NCBI RefSeq assembly: GCF_003121405.1
Contig: NZ_QBUY01000027.1
Span: forward strand, 1 to 64,000
Direction: 5' to 3'
Source of the DNA: Paraburkholderia sp. C35
GTDB lineage: Bacteria; Pseudomonadota; Gammaproteobacteria; Burkholderiales; Burkholderiaceae
Length of the DNA stretch: 64,000 nucleotides
Part shown: piece after piece, positions 33,418 through 42,713 of the stretch
Numbering within the stretch: the first letter of the stretch is position 1
Layout of the letters: the number at the start of each line of letters is the position of its first letter
The notes under the pieces: generated by a model
Database searches by the model: none
What the model was told of the DNA's origin: nothing
What the model saw: only the letters and a program-made list of their open reading frames with translations
Program-made: the position numbers and the translations under genes

Positions 33418-34542
33418 TTCTACTTTCGCGCCGGCCTTCTGCGAACGAGCCTCTACATTCGCCCTGGCGAGCTGCACTTCGACGGCTGCTGCGAGAGTAC
33501 ACCGGTCGATCGGTGCCTGGCAGCACCGACCGGTCATCGGGTTATCGGTCTTTATGGATGTTTGTCAGTCTCAACGTCAGAGCTGCTCTCCGTGCACAGG
33601 TGACAGCCGCGTGGCGAGGCTCGTTGACAGTCGAGTACAACGATTTTAGTTGACTCCCGTGTTTTTCAACACGACAGTCATCTAGGTCTAGCAGCGTGTC
33701 CTTGAGTTCACCAATTGCTCCTGCACATCGCTATCAACTGCCCCACAGTAGACGGCACTCCAATGTCACCAATGGCCGATCAGCCGAAGGATTCCGCCCC
33801 CCTCGCAAACGCGTCGCCCGCCTTCGAGGATTGCCGCAATAGCGTCGTGGGTTATCGCGGCAACGAAGGGAGCACTACGGTGGTTGCGCCGACCAGGTCA
33901 AGGCCTGCCTAATATTTTCTTGAGACTCGACAAAAAGCGAACAATGAAATCGAAGATTTCCCAAACCATCGATGATCAGACATCCTATTGATTCCAGCAT
34001 CAGGAAAATGTGGCAACATGAGAAACCGATAAGGGCGCGCCGATGCAGACAGCAACGGGTAGCGCACGGTCGACCACTCCTCTATTTGAAATATGGTTAG
34101 CTCCAGTAGGCGTTCTGGTCAATCGACAGAATTCCAAGTTATCAACGTTTTGGCGCCAGCGCATTCGGCGCCTTCAGATCCGTCCTGGCCAGCGCACAGG
34201 CCGATGTGCCGCTCCGGTTTGGCCGGGTCCCGGCGAATCATGCTGTTTGCGCCTCGCTGGCTAACCCGTCGCCGAGTCGGGCACCGGCGTTGCCGGCTCT
34301 CCCTGGGCGGTCAACCCGGCCATCCAGTCCCACCTCATCATCCGCTTGCTCGGGGAGCGGCCCAGTCCTCGTGCGGAATGCTGCCAATGGATTGCGCGGG
34401 ATTTGCGCAAAACAAGACTTCAAGCCGCGCCAGCAACCGACGGCCACTCTCCACAACGTATCATCCGTGCATCGAACGATGCGTTCTATCAGATAGCTGA
34501 CTCTCAGGTTCTGGCAGGCGCTCGGAATGGCCAGAACTTTTC

Positions 34543-34571
34543 AGCCGGCTCAATTTGAGCCGGCTTGTTTT
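34543..34571 (+). terminator. Orphan rho-independent terminator
   Basis: An 11-bp perfect stem (AGCCGGCTCAA and TTGAGCCGGCT) with a minimal loop is followed by TGTTTT. It is well formed for rightward transcription, but no intact rightward gene ends upstream within about 1.3 kb. It probably outlived the gene it served. Confidence 0.65.
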
Positions 34572-35023
34572 CGTGCTCGACGAATGTGAGCACGCCAACT
34601 CTCAAATTACTAAGCGTCATAAAAGTATTGCAAAAGGTAATGCGACGTGGAACCGTTTCCACCGATATTCTGCCACCGCAGCGCCGGAAGTACCGTGTTC
34701 GGTCAGCCAGAACCTGAGAGAAAGCCGAGGATGAAAGCCAACGGTCGGCGCTGCACTCCGGCTGTTCACGAAGTGACTTTATTGCAGCGGATCCCGCGCT
34801 TACACCTACCTGGCCGACATTCAGAAGACGATGTCGCGATACGTGTGCGTTCTTGGTCGCGTCCAGTGGCAGGTTGCTTGTCTGTCGACTATCTTTCCAT
34901 CATCGACGACTCAGTTTTACCGCCTATTCGCAACCTGACGAATATTTGCAGACAGTCATCCGGATACCAGCATCGATGCACGGGTTTACCGGAGCTAGAC
35001 TCGCTCATTCAAAGGAGCGTCTC

Positions 35024-35524
35024 GTGCCAAAAATCTTTTCTGTTGCTTCCCTCGTCATGTTGTACCTGTCCACGTCCGCGTGGGCCGATCCGGATACGTT
35101 GCTGGGGACATGGCGTCTGAAATCATTCGTGCGCGAAGTTGTCGGGACGAACGAGCGATACAACCAGTTGGGAGAACAACCTGACGGCTATCTCACCTAC
35201 TCGTCGGATGGTCGCATGCTCGCGCTGTTCGTGTCTGGCGACCAGCCGCGGCCGCAAAACGAACCCTCCGACGACGAGCGCGTCAAGCTCCACAAATCGA
35301 TGCTTGCATACGGTGGAACGTATAGCGTGTCGCCGGGAAAGGTCGTCCATCATATCGACATCGAATGGGACGGCAGGCGAATCGGAACCGACCAGGTTCG
35401 CTTTTACACTATTAATGGCGATACGCTTTCCATCAAGACCGAACCCAACAAAAGCCCGGTCGATGGCCGTGAGGGCATAGGCATCCTGATCTTCGAACGA
35501 GTAAAGAGCACGCAGCCGCAGTGA
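35024..35524 (+). CDS. Exported lipocalin-like domain protein
   Basis: About 166 residues. The GTG at 35024 has AAGGAG 6-7 bp upstream and begins a signal peptide (VPKIFSVASLVMLYLSTSAWA-D), so it is preferred over longer starts. The mature part starts LLGTWRLKSFVREVVGTNER and has YLTYSSDGRMLALFVSGDQ and YGGTYSVSPGKVVHHIDIEW, the pattern of the lipocalin-like (Lipocalin_5) family. It is a small periplasmic beta-barrel, probably binding a hydrophobic ligand. It stands alone in decayed DNA; function unknown. Confidence 0.8.
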   Translation: MPKIFSVASLVMLYLSTSAWADPDTLLGTWRLKSFVREVVGTNERYNQLGEQPDGYLTYSSDGRMLALFVSGDQPRPQNEPSDDERVKLHKSMLAYGGTYSVSPGKVVHHIDIEWDGRRIGTDQVRFYTINGDTLSIKTEPNKSPVDGREGIGILIFERVKSTQPQ

Positions 35525-35589
35525 GTGGGCAATATCGGTGCGGCTGGTTGCAGCAATTGTCGACCGACTGGTAGTTTCCGCGATCTACC

Positions 35590-35843
35590 TGGACGACTTC
35601 AGGCTCCATCGTCACGAGCACGCTGCACGCCAACCTGTCCAGCGGTAGGCCATCTACCTTGCCACTCCACCATTGCGCGATCCCGTGGGTTCGACGATGT
35701 CCCACGGCGATCAGATCGGTTTCCAGGACATGCGCGACATACAGAATCCTCTCCAGTGGATTACCGATCGCAAAATGATCAATCGTCTTGATTCCTCGCC
35801 TTGCCAGTCTCTGAAGACCTTCTTCAAGGATCGAGCGGGGCCG
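35590..35843 (-). pseudogene. Universal stress protein, C-terminal fragment
   Basis: The minus-strand frame reads RSILEEGLQRLARRGIKTID, then ETDLIAVGHRRTHGIAQWWS and LPLDRLACSVLVTMEPE, the C-terminal half of a UspA-type protein with the glycine-rich nucleotide-binding G-x2-G-x9-G(S/T)-like segment degraded to VGHRRTHGIAQWWSGKVDGL. An in-frame TGA (35844-35846) lies just upstream and the N-terminal half is not found. It has no start and is therefore a relic. Confidence 0.7.
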
Positions 35844-36100
35844 TCACTCGCTTGAAATATTCGCTCGGGAAACTGGGTTTCGTGACAGAACTCACCTTCG
35901 TGAAGCCTTCACGCGCGGGTACGGTGCGACGCCTCAAGCCGTGCGCAGAGAAGCACGTAATCCGGCCACTGCCCTCGCCGACGACTAGTGCGAGCAACGT
36001 TTCGCACAGTCCTTAAGGCTGAATCTTCCGACATCCGCCACGTATTGCAGCGTTGACCAGTCCGACGGGTGGTCATTGTCTGTATGGACGCCAATGGGTT

Positions 36101-36131
36101 CGGAAGATCGCCCCCTACCCTAACTCGCTCG
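36101..36131. repeat. Diverged 31-bp repeat, copy B
   Basis: Contains AGATCGCCCCCTACCCTAAC; matches copy A at 33387-33417 with 3 mismatches in 31. The spacing of about 2.7 kb brackets the lipocalin-like gene and the stress-protein relic. Confidence 0.6.
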
Positions 36132-36275
36132 CCCCGTAGTCGCGCCGAAGTTCGGCGAACTACCTAAGGCGTCTCTCAAGAATGCGTAGGCCGAGTGACG
36201 GCCATTTGATGGCTCAACAGACATTCCGAATCTTGAGCATAAACCGGGGGTCTTGGGGTGCCCGTGATATCGACA

Positions 36276-37340
36276 TTAGGAAAGAGCGATCTCTCGCTCC
36301 TCGTTGATTGATCGATAGCCGGCGGTTGAAACCTCCTGAACCAGGATATTGAGTTCAAGACTACACAGCGGGTCGACTTCGCTTTCGCCGCGGATAACGC
36401 TCACAAAATGCTCTGCGCCATCCTTAAACTTGATCGGAATGGAGCTACAGTCAATCCGCTGCCCCTTGGGAAATTCGGAGTTCACCAACACAACATAGCC
36501 TTTGCTGCTGGTGCGAAGCACGCCATCGGTTCCATATACGATGAGGCCACGGTTTGTCGGATCAACTTCCTCCTCGGGACCTTCGTCCATCTGGGTCCAG
36601 CTTCCCTCGGCCTGGCCCAGCGCTTGTGGCCATTTCATCGTGACCACTGCGTTATCCTCCATTTCGGGCGGGATGTTCTCCTTCACGAAATGACCCGCCA
36701 TCGCAGAGACGCTGGTTGGCCGTCCGAACACGTGGCAGAGGTAGCTGATGCCGTAGTAGCAATAATTGATGAGAATGCCGCCACCGTTCTTTTCCATATC
36801 CCAAAGCCAGTCGGTAAAGAACTTCGACGCGCCGGATTTTTCCGTTCCTGCATTCGCATTGCGCCACTTGGCCCAGAACGGTCGACCAATCGCCCCTTCG
36901 CGGATGAGGTCAAAGCCTTTGCGGAGCGGGGCCTTCCAGATTGACAGAGAATTGACGACGAGCTTGACCCCCGTCTCATCGACAATCCGTTTCATTTCCC
37001 ACGCATCTTCCATCGTCGTGCATAGCGGCTTGTCCATCAGGATATGCAAACCTTTCTTCGCCGCTGCCCGAACGGGAGCGACCTTCGCATTACTTGGCAA
37101 GCCAATCAGCACCGCGTCAAGCTGTTCGGTCTCCAGCATTTCGTTGTAGTCGGCGTAGACTCGTTCGATTCCGAGATCGTTGCGCAGCCTGTCGTGAAGT
37201 TCCTGATGCTCTTCGGTCGCGGCGACCAGTTTCACGCCTGGATGATCGCGAAACTCGAAAAAGACACCCTTTCCCCAAACGGGCCAAAAGTGATCATGTA
37301 CCGCGCCGATGATGCCGATTCGTACTTCCTTTGAACTCAT
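36276..37340 (-). CDS. Gfo/Idh/MocA-family oxidoreductase
   Basis: About 354 residues. It starts MSSKEVRIGIIGAVHDHFWP at 37340, with GGAGAG about 7 bp before. The Rossmann N-terminal domain is followed by the EKP-like motif HILMDKPLCTT (DKP instead of EKP) and the C-terminal beta-sheet domain from about residue 125. Such enzymes oxidise or reduce sugars, inositols or related cyclic polyols with NAD(P). It is leftward, downstream of the AAHS transporter gene in the same direction, so it probably acts on the imported compound. The GAVHDHFW nucleotide-binding stretch is atypical (GxGxxG not standard). Confidence 0.87.
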   Translation of the reverse strand: MSSKEVRIGIIGAVHDHFWPVWGKGVFFEFRDHPGVKLVAATEEHQELHDRLRNDLGIERVYADYNEMLETEQLDAVLIGLPSNAKVAPVRAAAKKGLHILMDKPLCTTMEDAWEMKRIVDETGVKLVVNSLSIWKAPLRKGFDLIREGAIGRPFWAKWRNANAGTEKSGASKFFTDWLWDMEKNGGGILINYCYYGISYLCHVFGRPTSVSAMAGHFVKENIPPEMEDNAVVTMKWPQALGQAEGSWTQMDEGPEEEVDPTNRGLIVYGTDGVLRTSSKGYVVLVNSEFPKGQRIDCSSIPIKFKDGAEHFVSVIRGESEVDPLCSLELNILVQEVSTAGYRSINEEREIALS

Positions 37341-37429
37341 GGTCATTCTCTCCAAATCTATACGGAGCCAGCAGTGTTCATGCTGGAACGTCTAAGGGGC
37401 GCCGAACAAACGTGCGGCGATTTGATAGA

Positions 37430-38800
37430 TCAGCTTGCGCTCGGTGCGGCGACCGCTTGCTGCACGTCGGATGAGTGCCGAAGCATGCGCGATAGCACGA
37501 ATGCGAGGAGCGATGCGAACAAGGCGGGGCCAGCTGCCACGAGAAGAAGATCGCGAGTTGGCCAGCCGAGGGCCATCAATACACCGCCAAGGGTTGGCCC
37601 GAGAATCGCACCACTTCGTCCGATGCCTAACGCCCAGCCAACGCCGGTCGAGCGCAGACTCGGCGGATAGGCAAAGGCGCTCACAGCGTTCGCACCTGTC
37701 TGAGTGCCAATAACGAAGAATCCGGCGAGGAACGCGATTGTCGTGAAGTAGGCGATTGAGCTTCCTGCAAACGCCAGCAGTACCTGCGTTAATGCACCTC
37801 CGCCCATCCCGATTCCGATCATCGTGAACGGATCGAGGCGTCGCACTAGGGCGGCCAGGGAAAATGTGCCGAGCACACTCCCGACTTGCATGAAGGCTGC
37901 GGCGCGGACGGAATCAGCCAGGTCAATGCCAGATGAGTGAGCGATGGTCGGAAGCCACGAAACCATGAAATACAACGACAGGATGTTCGCGAAAAACATC
38001 ACCCAGAGCACGATCGTGCGCGATGTTCGCCCCTCGGTGAACAGCCGTTTAATCGGGAAGCCGACTTCTCTTTCGCTGAGGCTGAGTTTGGCATCTGGAT
38101 CGACCGAAACGGTAGGTGCAATCTGGTTGATGGCCTTGGCGACGAGATCGGAGCGGCCTCGCCGGGCAAGATCGACAATCGACTGTGGTAGCAGAACGAA
38201 GATCGCCGCCAGGATCAGAAGTGGCGCGACGCCACCGAATACAAAGACCGAGCGCCAGCCGAGCGCTGGAATCATGTAAGCGGCGATCAATCCACCGCCT
38301 GCCGCACCAATCGCATAACCAGACGTTGTAATCATGGCAGCCGGCACCTTAAACCGGGCGGGACAGAACTCAGCAACATATGCCACGGTCAATGGCGTCA
38401 GTCCGCCGAGCCCGAGCCCGGAGATGAAACGCCACACCATCAGCGTTCCAATTCCCGTTGCGGTGATGGTGCCGAGAGAGCAAATCGCGAAGGTCAGAAT
38501 GCAGGAGCACAGTACGCGTTTGCGGCCGACGCGGTCGCCCAACGCACCAAAGATCAGAGCGCCTAAAGTCGTTCCCAGCAGTCCACTGGAAAACACCGGG
38601 CCGAGCATCGCGCGCTCAACACCGAACTCATGCGTCAGCACAGGTGCGACGTAGGTGATCACCTGGATGTCGAAGCCATCTACCAGCATCGCCATCAAGC
38701 ACAGTGCGAGGATGCGCAAGCTCGTCGCATTTAGGGAACTGCGGTCAATCACTTCTGTGACATCAAGTGATCCGAGCTGGATTGATCGTCGTGGTCGATC
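37430..38800 (-). CDS. MFS transporter, aromatic acid:H+ symporter (AAHS) type
   Basis: About 456 residues with 12 helices. It carries the AAHS marks LMAMLVDGFDIQVITYVAPV in helix 1 (the DGxD motif), FGALGDRVGRKRVLCSCILT in the 2-3 loop, FISGLGLGGLTPLTVAYVAE, and the C-terminal GVGWALGIGRSGAILGPTLG. ATG 38800 has AAGGAG about 10 bp upstream. PcaK- and MhpT-like carriers of this group import aromatic and related acids. Flanked by a porin and a Gfo/Idh enzyme in the same direction, it looks like the inner-membrane step of one uptake route. Confidence 0.9.
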   Translation of the reverse strand, partial: DRPRRSIQLGSLDVTEVIDRSSLNATSLRILALCLMAMLVDGFDIQVITYVAPVLTHEFGVERAMLGPVFSSGLLGTTLGALIFGALGDRVGRKRVLCSCILTFAICSLGTITATGIGTLMVWRFISGLGLGGLTPLTVAYVAEFCPARFKVPAAMITTSGYAIGAAGGGLIAAYMIPALGWRSVFVFGGVAPLLILAAIFVLLPQSIVDLARRGRSDLVAKAINQIAPTVSVDPDAKLSLSEREVGFPIKRLFTEGRTSRTIVLWVMFFANILSLYFMVSWLPTIAHSSGIDLADSVRAAAFMQVGSVLGTFSLAALVRRLDPFTMIGIGMGGGALTQVLLAFAGSSIAYFTTIAFLAGFFVIGTQTGANAVSAFAYPPSLRSTGVGWALGIGRSGAILGPTLGGVLMALGWPTRDLLLVAAGPALFASLLAFVLSRMLRHSSDVQQAVAAPSAS

Positions 38801-38945
38801 CATGATGAGACTGTCTCCTTCCAGAAACACGCAGGATTCCGCGATAAGGGTGTTCCCATTTCACGCGGTGCGTGTCGATTTTCGATTGCCCTTACTTCAA
38901 ACGAATCCTCTCGGCATTACGCTGAAGCAATCCGACGCGGTGCGA

Positions 38946-40097
38946 TCAGAACGAGTGCCGTATGCCGATTCGCGTCGCAAGTTCGTTGGGCGATGTAGAG
39001 CCAGGCTGCCCGAGCAGATCGGGACCGGCCGGCTTGCCTGTCGAGTCAGTTCCCGTCGCATGTGCGGCAACCACGACGGCATAAACATACGTGCGCTTGG
39101 ACAACAGATACGATGCCCCCAGATTGCCTTGCCAGTAGTGTGCCTCGTCCCCCTTCGTGTAGTCTGCACCGACACCGATCAGAAATGCTGGCGTAGCCTG
39201 ATACGTGTAGCTCAGTTCGGCATTGCGCACGAAATGCGTCCCGGCGAATGGCGTCGAAGCTGTCTTGATCACATCACCAAAACGGGTGTTGGTCAAAACC
39301 GTGGCGATCATCGAGCTTCCGAACGTGTAGGCCAGGGTGGTGCCATAAACCTGATAGTTGCTGGCAGAAGCGTAGCCTGCATAGACTGTGTTGCTGAGCG
39401 GATTCGTGAAAGCCTTGCCTGCCACCGGATCTGCCGACGCGTACCAGAGCGTTGTCGCAGGATTGTTGATATTTGCGTATACCGCGGCGTAGGAAAAACC
39501 GCCCTGGTCACCTTTGAAACCGAACTCATACGCTCGTCCGCCCGCAAACGTCCCGGGCCTACCTCCGGGCGAAAAGATCGCTCCGAATGTCGTGCCGAAA
39601 ATCTTGGGCGATTCGTATCGAATTACGTTGTTGAGCTGGTATGTACCATAAACGTTATCCACGTCGCCCGCGTGAGTCGCGAGGCTACCGCCAAAGGTAA
39701 GACTGGCTGCCTGAGGATTGAGGTAAAGCGGAAGAAGTTCATACGACCGCCCCATCTGGAACGAGCCGAATTGATCATTCGCCAGACCAACTGTCGCGTA
39801 ACGGCCAAAGAGCGCTCCGTGCTGGCCAAGCTTGCCGGTGTTGGTATCAAAACCGCTTTCCAGCTTGAAGAATGCCTGCGTGCCACCACCCAGATCCTCG
39901 TTGCCTACCATGCCCCATTTGGAGCTGCCACGGCCACCACTCGACGTAAGAAAATTCGAGTGGCCGCCAGCATTTGACAGGTACAGCAGACTATCGTCCA
40001 GTACACCATAAAGTGTCACCGACGAAGCGAGGGCTGCGGAGCTGCCGAGCAAACCTGAGACCATCACGACGGCTGTGGCTATACGACTGCGTTCCAT
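38946..40097 (-). CDS. Trimeric outer-membrane porin
   Basis: About 383 residues. Signal peptide MERSRIATAVVMVSGLLGSS with cleavage near ALA-S; mature N-terminus SSVTLYGVLDDSLLYLSNAG; the KWGMVGNEDLGGGTQAFFKL motif; C-terminal ATRIGIRHSF with terminal Phe. More diverged from the other two porins of the window than they are from each other, so it may have a different selectivity. It is the first gene of the leftward porin/AAHS/oxidoreductase group and should supply its substrate across the outer membrane. Confidence 0.92.
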   Translation of the reverse strand: MERSRIATAVVMVSGLLGSSAALASSVTLYGVLDDSLLYLSNAGGHSNFLTSSGGRGSSKWGMVGNEDLGGGTQAFFKLESGFDTNTGKLGQHGALFGRYATVGLANDQFGSFQMGRSYELLPLYLNPQAASLTFGGSLATHAGDVDNVYGTYQLNNVIRYESPKIFGTTFGAIFSPGGRPGTFAGGRAYEFGFKGDQGGFSYAAVYANINNPATTLWYASADPVAGKAFTNPLSNTVYAGYASASNYQVYGTTLAYTFGSSMIATVLTNTRFGDVIKTASTPFAGTHFVRNAELSYTYQATPAFLIGVGADYTKGDEAHYWQGNLGASYLLSKRTYVYAVVVAAHATGTDSTGKPAGPDLLGQPGSTSPNELATRIGIRHSF

Positions 40098-40491
40098 TTC
40101 TGTCTCCATTGATCTTTTTAGTTCGACGCTCAGATGGCATCGATACGAGCGCGCGGAGTGCCGCGGTGATTCAATGATGCCGACGACCTGAATGCCGCGG
40201 CAGTCCTCGCAGACTCAAAGCAGCTATGAGCGCGCGGAACAGATATAGACGTAACGCTTCTAGATGCACCGGAGGCGCTGGACGTCCGGGCGCGAGGATG
40301 AATGGCGTGTGAAGTCCCCCAGACGGGCCTAAGAGGGAAAAAGTTGGGGCAAAAGTCCGTGCGGATTTGTCCGCGCCGTATCAGACCATCAGAGACATCG
40401 GAGCACTGCTTTAGGGGCGTCCGATGGGAGAGTTATCGTCGTAAACCCCGACCTTCTGGCGTTCGTGGCTAAACCGCACGAGGCTTATTTT
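40098..40491. other. Intergenic region between a porin and a LysR gene
   Basis: Nearly 400 bp. It holds the promoter of the leftward porin gene at its left end. No RNA gene, dyad with T-run or protein fragment was recognised. Confidence 0.4.
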
Positions 40492-41445
40492 TCACGGCTT
40501 TGATTGGTCGCCCGCCACCGATCCCAAGCCCCAGTCTGTCGACCGGGAGAGGCGCTCCTCAAGGAACTTCACGAAAACCTTGACGCGCAGATTCAGGTTG
40601 CGGCGGCTTTGGAACACAGCAAAGACGGGTTCACGATCCTCAGGCAACCAGTCAGCAAGCACGGTGCGCAGGGTCCCGGCGCGTAGATCCGGAGCGATGT
40701 GGAATGCCGCAAGACGGGCGATGCCCATACCCTGGCATGCGAGAACGCGCAGAAAATTATCCGAGTTGCTTGCCACGTTTCCCGTCGCCTCAAGCCGCGT
40801 GGTTTCGACACTCTGCTCGCCCTGCGTTCGCATCGGCCAGACGCTGCGATACGTCCCCGGCAAAAAATTCAGGCAGTTGTGGTCGGCAAGGTCCGCCGGG
40901 TGTCTCGGCGTGCCGGCACGTTGAAGGTACTCTGGCGAAGCACAGAGAAGCCATTGCGTTGTAGCGATCCGTCGAGCAACCAGTGAGGGATTGGTAACTG
41001 GACCAACCTGTAGCGAGAGATCGATATCCGCAGCGATCAGATCCACAGCGTCGCTGTGCAGGATGAATTCGATGCGCAGCTGGGGATTCAGCGCGAGAAA
41101 GTCCGGAAGAATGCGCGCGAGTTGCTGCTGCGCGAAATTCAAGGTGGTGTGCACACGCAGCAGGCCGGTCACAGGCGCATCAGCATGCAACAGCGAGGCC
41201 TCAGCCTCATTAACCGCTTCGAGCGCCCGAATGGCCGCCTGATGGAAGTTCCGGCCGTCCTGTGTAAGTGCCAGCGTGCGGGAGGTGCGGTGAAGCAACC
41301 GGACACCTAACCGGTTCTCCATTCGGTCGATGAGCTTGCTGACAGCCGACGGTGTGCAGTCGAGCTTGCGGGAGGCGGCGGAAAAGCTGCCCGTATCGAC
41401 CACACAGACGAAGGTTTCAAATTCTCGAAAACGGTCCGCGCTCAT
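40492..41445 (-). CDS. LysR-type regulator, divergent from the SDR gene
   Basis: A 317-residue LysR protein of the large group that includes DmlR: FREFETFVCVVDTGSFSAAS then RKLDCTPSAVSKLIDRMENR form the wHTH, and VTGLLRVHTTLNFAQQQLAR starts the effector domain. Its start is 122 bp from the SDR start on the other strand, so it probably controls that gene and perhaps the neighbouring porin/transporter group. Confidence 0.92.
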   Translation of the reverse strand: MSADRFREFETFVCVVDTGSFSAASRKLDCTPSAVSKLIDRMENRLGVRLLHRTSRTLALTQDGRNFHQAAIRALEAVNEAEASLLHADAPVTGLLRVHTTLNFAQQQLARILPDFLALNPQLRIEFILHSDAVDLIAADIDLSLQVGPVTNPSLVARRIATTQWLLCASPEYLQRAGTPRHPADLADHNCLNFLPGTYRSVWPMRTQGEQSVETTRLEATGNVASNSDNFLRVLACQGMGIARLAAFHIAPDLRAGTLRTVLADWLPEDREPVFAVFQSRRNLNLRVKVFVKFLEERLSRSTDWGLGSVAGDQSKP

Positions 41446-41566
41446 AGAGGCGACACTTCATTTGTGCCGGAGTTTCATAGGTAGTGTGAGTGTACAGGCC
41501 TTTTTCGGAGGCTTCCAGACCGGCATGATTGCCTCATGTACTCAACATTCCTACAGGAGACAATCG

Positions 41567-42343
41567 ATGGAATCCAAAAGAGTAGCTTTCGTTACCGGCG
41601 CCGCCGGCGCGGTAGGGCGCGCAATTGCAGAACGACTCGCACGAGACGGAAACCGGATCGTGTATGCCGATCTCGACGGTGCCATCTGTGACGAACTGGC
41701 CAGGGAACTCGGCGATCGCGCAATCGGCGTCGAGGTGGATATCACCAATGACGCCTCGGTCCGCAAGGCTGTCGCTGAAGTCATCGAGCGCTTCGGTCGT
41801 ATCGACATTCTCGTCAACAACGCGGGTGTCCTCGTTCGCGAAGATAACTGCGAGATGGACGAAGACGTGTTCGATCGCATCATCAATGTGAATCTGAAGG
41901 GCCCTTTCCTGATCACCCGCGCAATCATCCCGCATATGAAAGCACAAAAGTACGGTCGCCTCGTCGCGATCACGTCGCGCAACTATCTTGCTGGTGGTAT
42001 GCCGGCCTACGGCGCCAGCAAGGCTGGCCTGCAGGCATTGACGGTTTCGTGGGCGCGCGAACTCGGGGCCTATGGCATCACGGCGAATGCCGTTGCGCCC
42101 GGCTCGATTGCGGTCACCCCCGGCCTCGGCCTTCTCAAACGTACGCCGGAGGAGCAGCTCCATGCCGCACGTCACTCTATTGCCCGCACTCCTATCCAAC
42201 GTTTGGCGACGAGAGACGATGTGGCCGGCGCCGTCGCCTACTTTGCGTTGGAGGAATCCGGCTTCGTTACAGGCGAAACGCTCTACGTTGCGGGCGGTGC
42301 ACAGCTGGCTCCGGTAGCCACATATCCAACGGATACAAAGTAA
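41567..42343 (+). CDS. Short-chain dehydrogenase/reductase (SDR)
   Basis: About 258 residues, classical SDR. ATG 41567 has AGGAGA 6 bp upstream; the longer frame overlaps the LysR gene. The TGAAGAVGRAIAERLARDG nucleotide-binding loop (TGxxxGxG), VNNAGV, AITSRNYLAGGMPAYGASKA with Ser, Tyr and Lys of the active site, and the APGSIAV loop are intact. It interconverts an alcohol and a ketone with NAD(P). The acidic VYADLDG at the end of beta-2 favours NAD. It is divergent from a LysR gene and may act in the same pathway as the Gfo/Idh enzyme. Confidence 0.92.
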   Translation: MESKRVAFVTGAAGAVGRAIAERLARDGNRIVYADLDGAICDELARELGDRAIGVEVDITNDASVRKAVAEVIERFGRIDILVNNAGVLVREDNCEMDEDVFDRIINVNLKGPFLITRAIIPHMKAQKYGRLVAITSRNYLAGGMPAYGASKAGLQALTVSWARELGAYGITANAVAPGSIAVTPGLGLLKRTPEEQLHAARHSIARTPIQRLATRDDVAGAVAYFALEESGFVTGETLYVAGGAQLAPVATYPTDTK

Positions 42344-42713
42344 ACCCGGCACAAACGCCTTGCTCGGGATGGTGACGTGAGCCTTTTGGATCGCCGCTTG
42401 TGGAAGAGGAATGCGGCGGCATTCCTTATTCCGCGACGAGTGCAGTTCGTAATAAGTCAGTCCTGGCAATTTGAGCCGAATGACCGTCATAAGGAGTACA
42501 TCAGCCGTTCGGATTTGAATTCTCAGTGGCCGACGAATGTCAATTGTCGGCCGCATTGGGTCCGACAGGGAACACTCCAAACGTCCCATTGTGGATGATC
42601 AGATGTGACCCACGAATGCGCGGTAAGGGGCGCGAAGCGGCCGTGCAACAGCACCGCACAGCATCCACTGGTTCCGACATCACCGGGCGGGGCCTTGGCG
42701 GTTTGTAATCCGG
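42344..42713. other. Intergenic stretch between convergent genes, with repeat copy 1
   Basis: 370 bp with no credible gene. It contains the first copy of an intergenic repeat (42548-42591). No T-run terminator is obvious for either flanking gene. Confidence 0.45.
42548..42591. repeat. Intergenic repeat, copy 1
   Basis: A 44-bp stretch with core GCATTGGGTCCGACAGGGAA followed by CACTCCAAACGTCCC. Copy 2 at 44091-44131 has the same core and CGCTCCAAACGACCC; copy 3 at 44229-44269 is more diverged. Confidence 0.65.

Larger units (their letters stand above)
33244..35023. other. Long degenerate intergenic region
   Basis: About 1.8 kb with no gene that can be defended. Frames up to about 150 codons exist on both strands but have Arg/Pro/Ser-rich, non-globular composition. 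It contains one member of a diverged repeat pair (33387-33417), an orphan terminator (34543-34571), and the promoter and ribosome-binding site (AAGGAG 35012-35017) of the lipocalin-like gene at its right end. Confidence 0.5.
35525..36275. other. Decayed region between the lipocalin-like gene and the oxidoreductase gene
   Basis: Apart from the universal stress protein fragment and repeat copy B, 35850-36275 has no credible gene on either strand and no clear terminator or RNA. Confidence 0.45.

Noticed and set aside
34346..34558. A short plus-strand frame ending at the orphan terminator
   Set aside because: Position is tempting, but the protein has no recognisable domain and no ribosome-binding site; recorded only as part of the degenerate region.
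38655..39977. A 440-codon plus-strand frame
   Set aside because: Antisense to the AAHS transporter start and the porin; no recognisable family.
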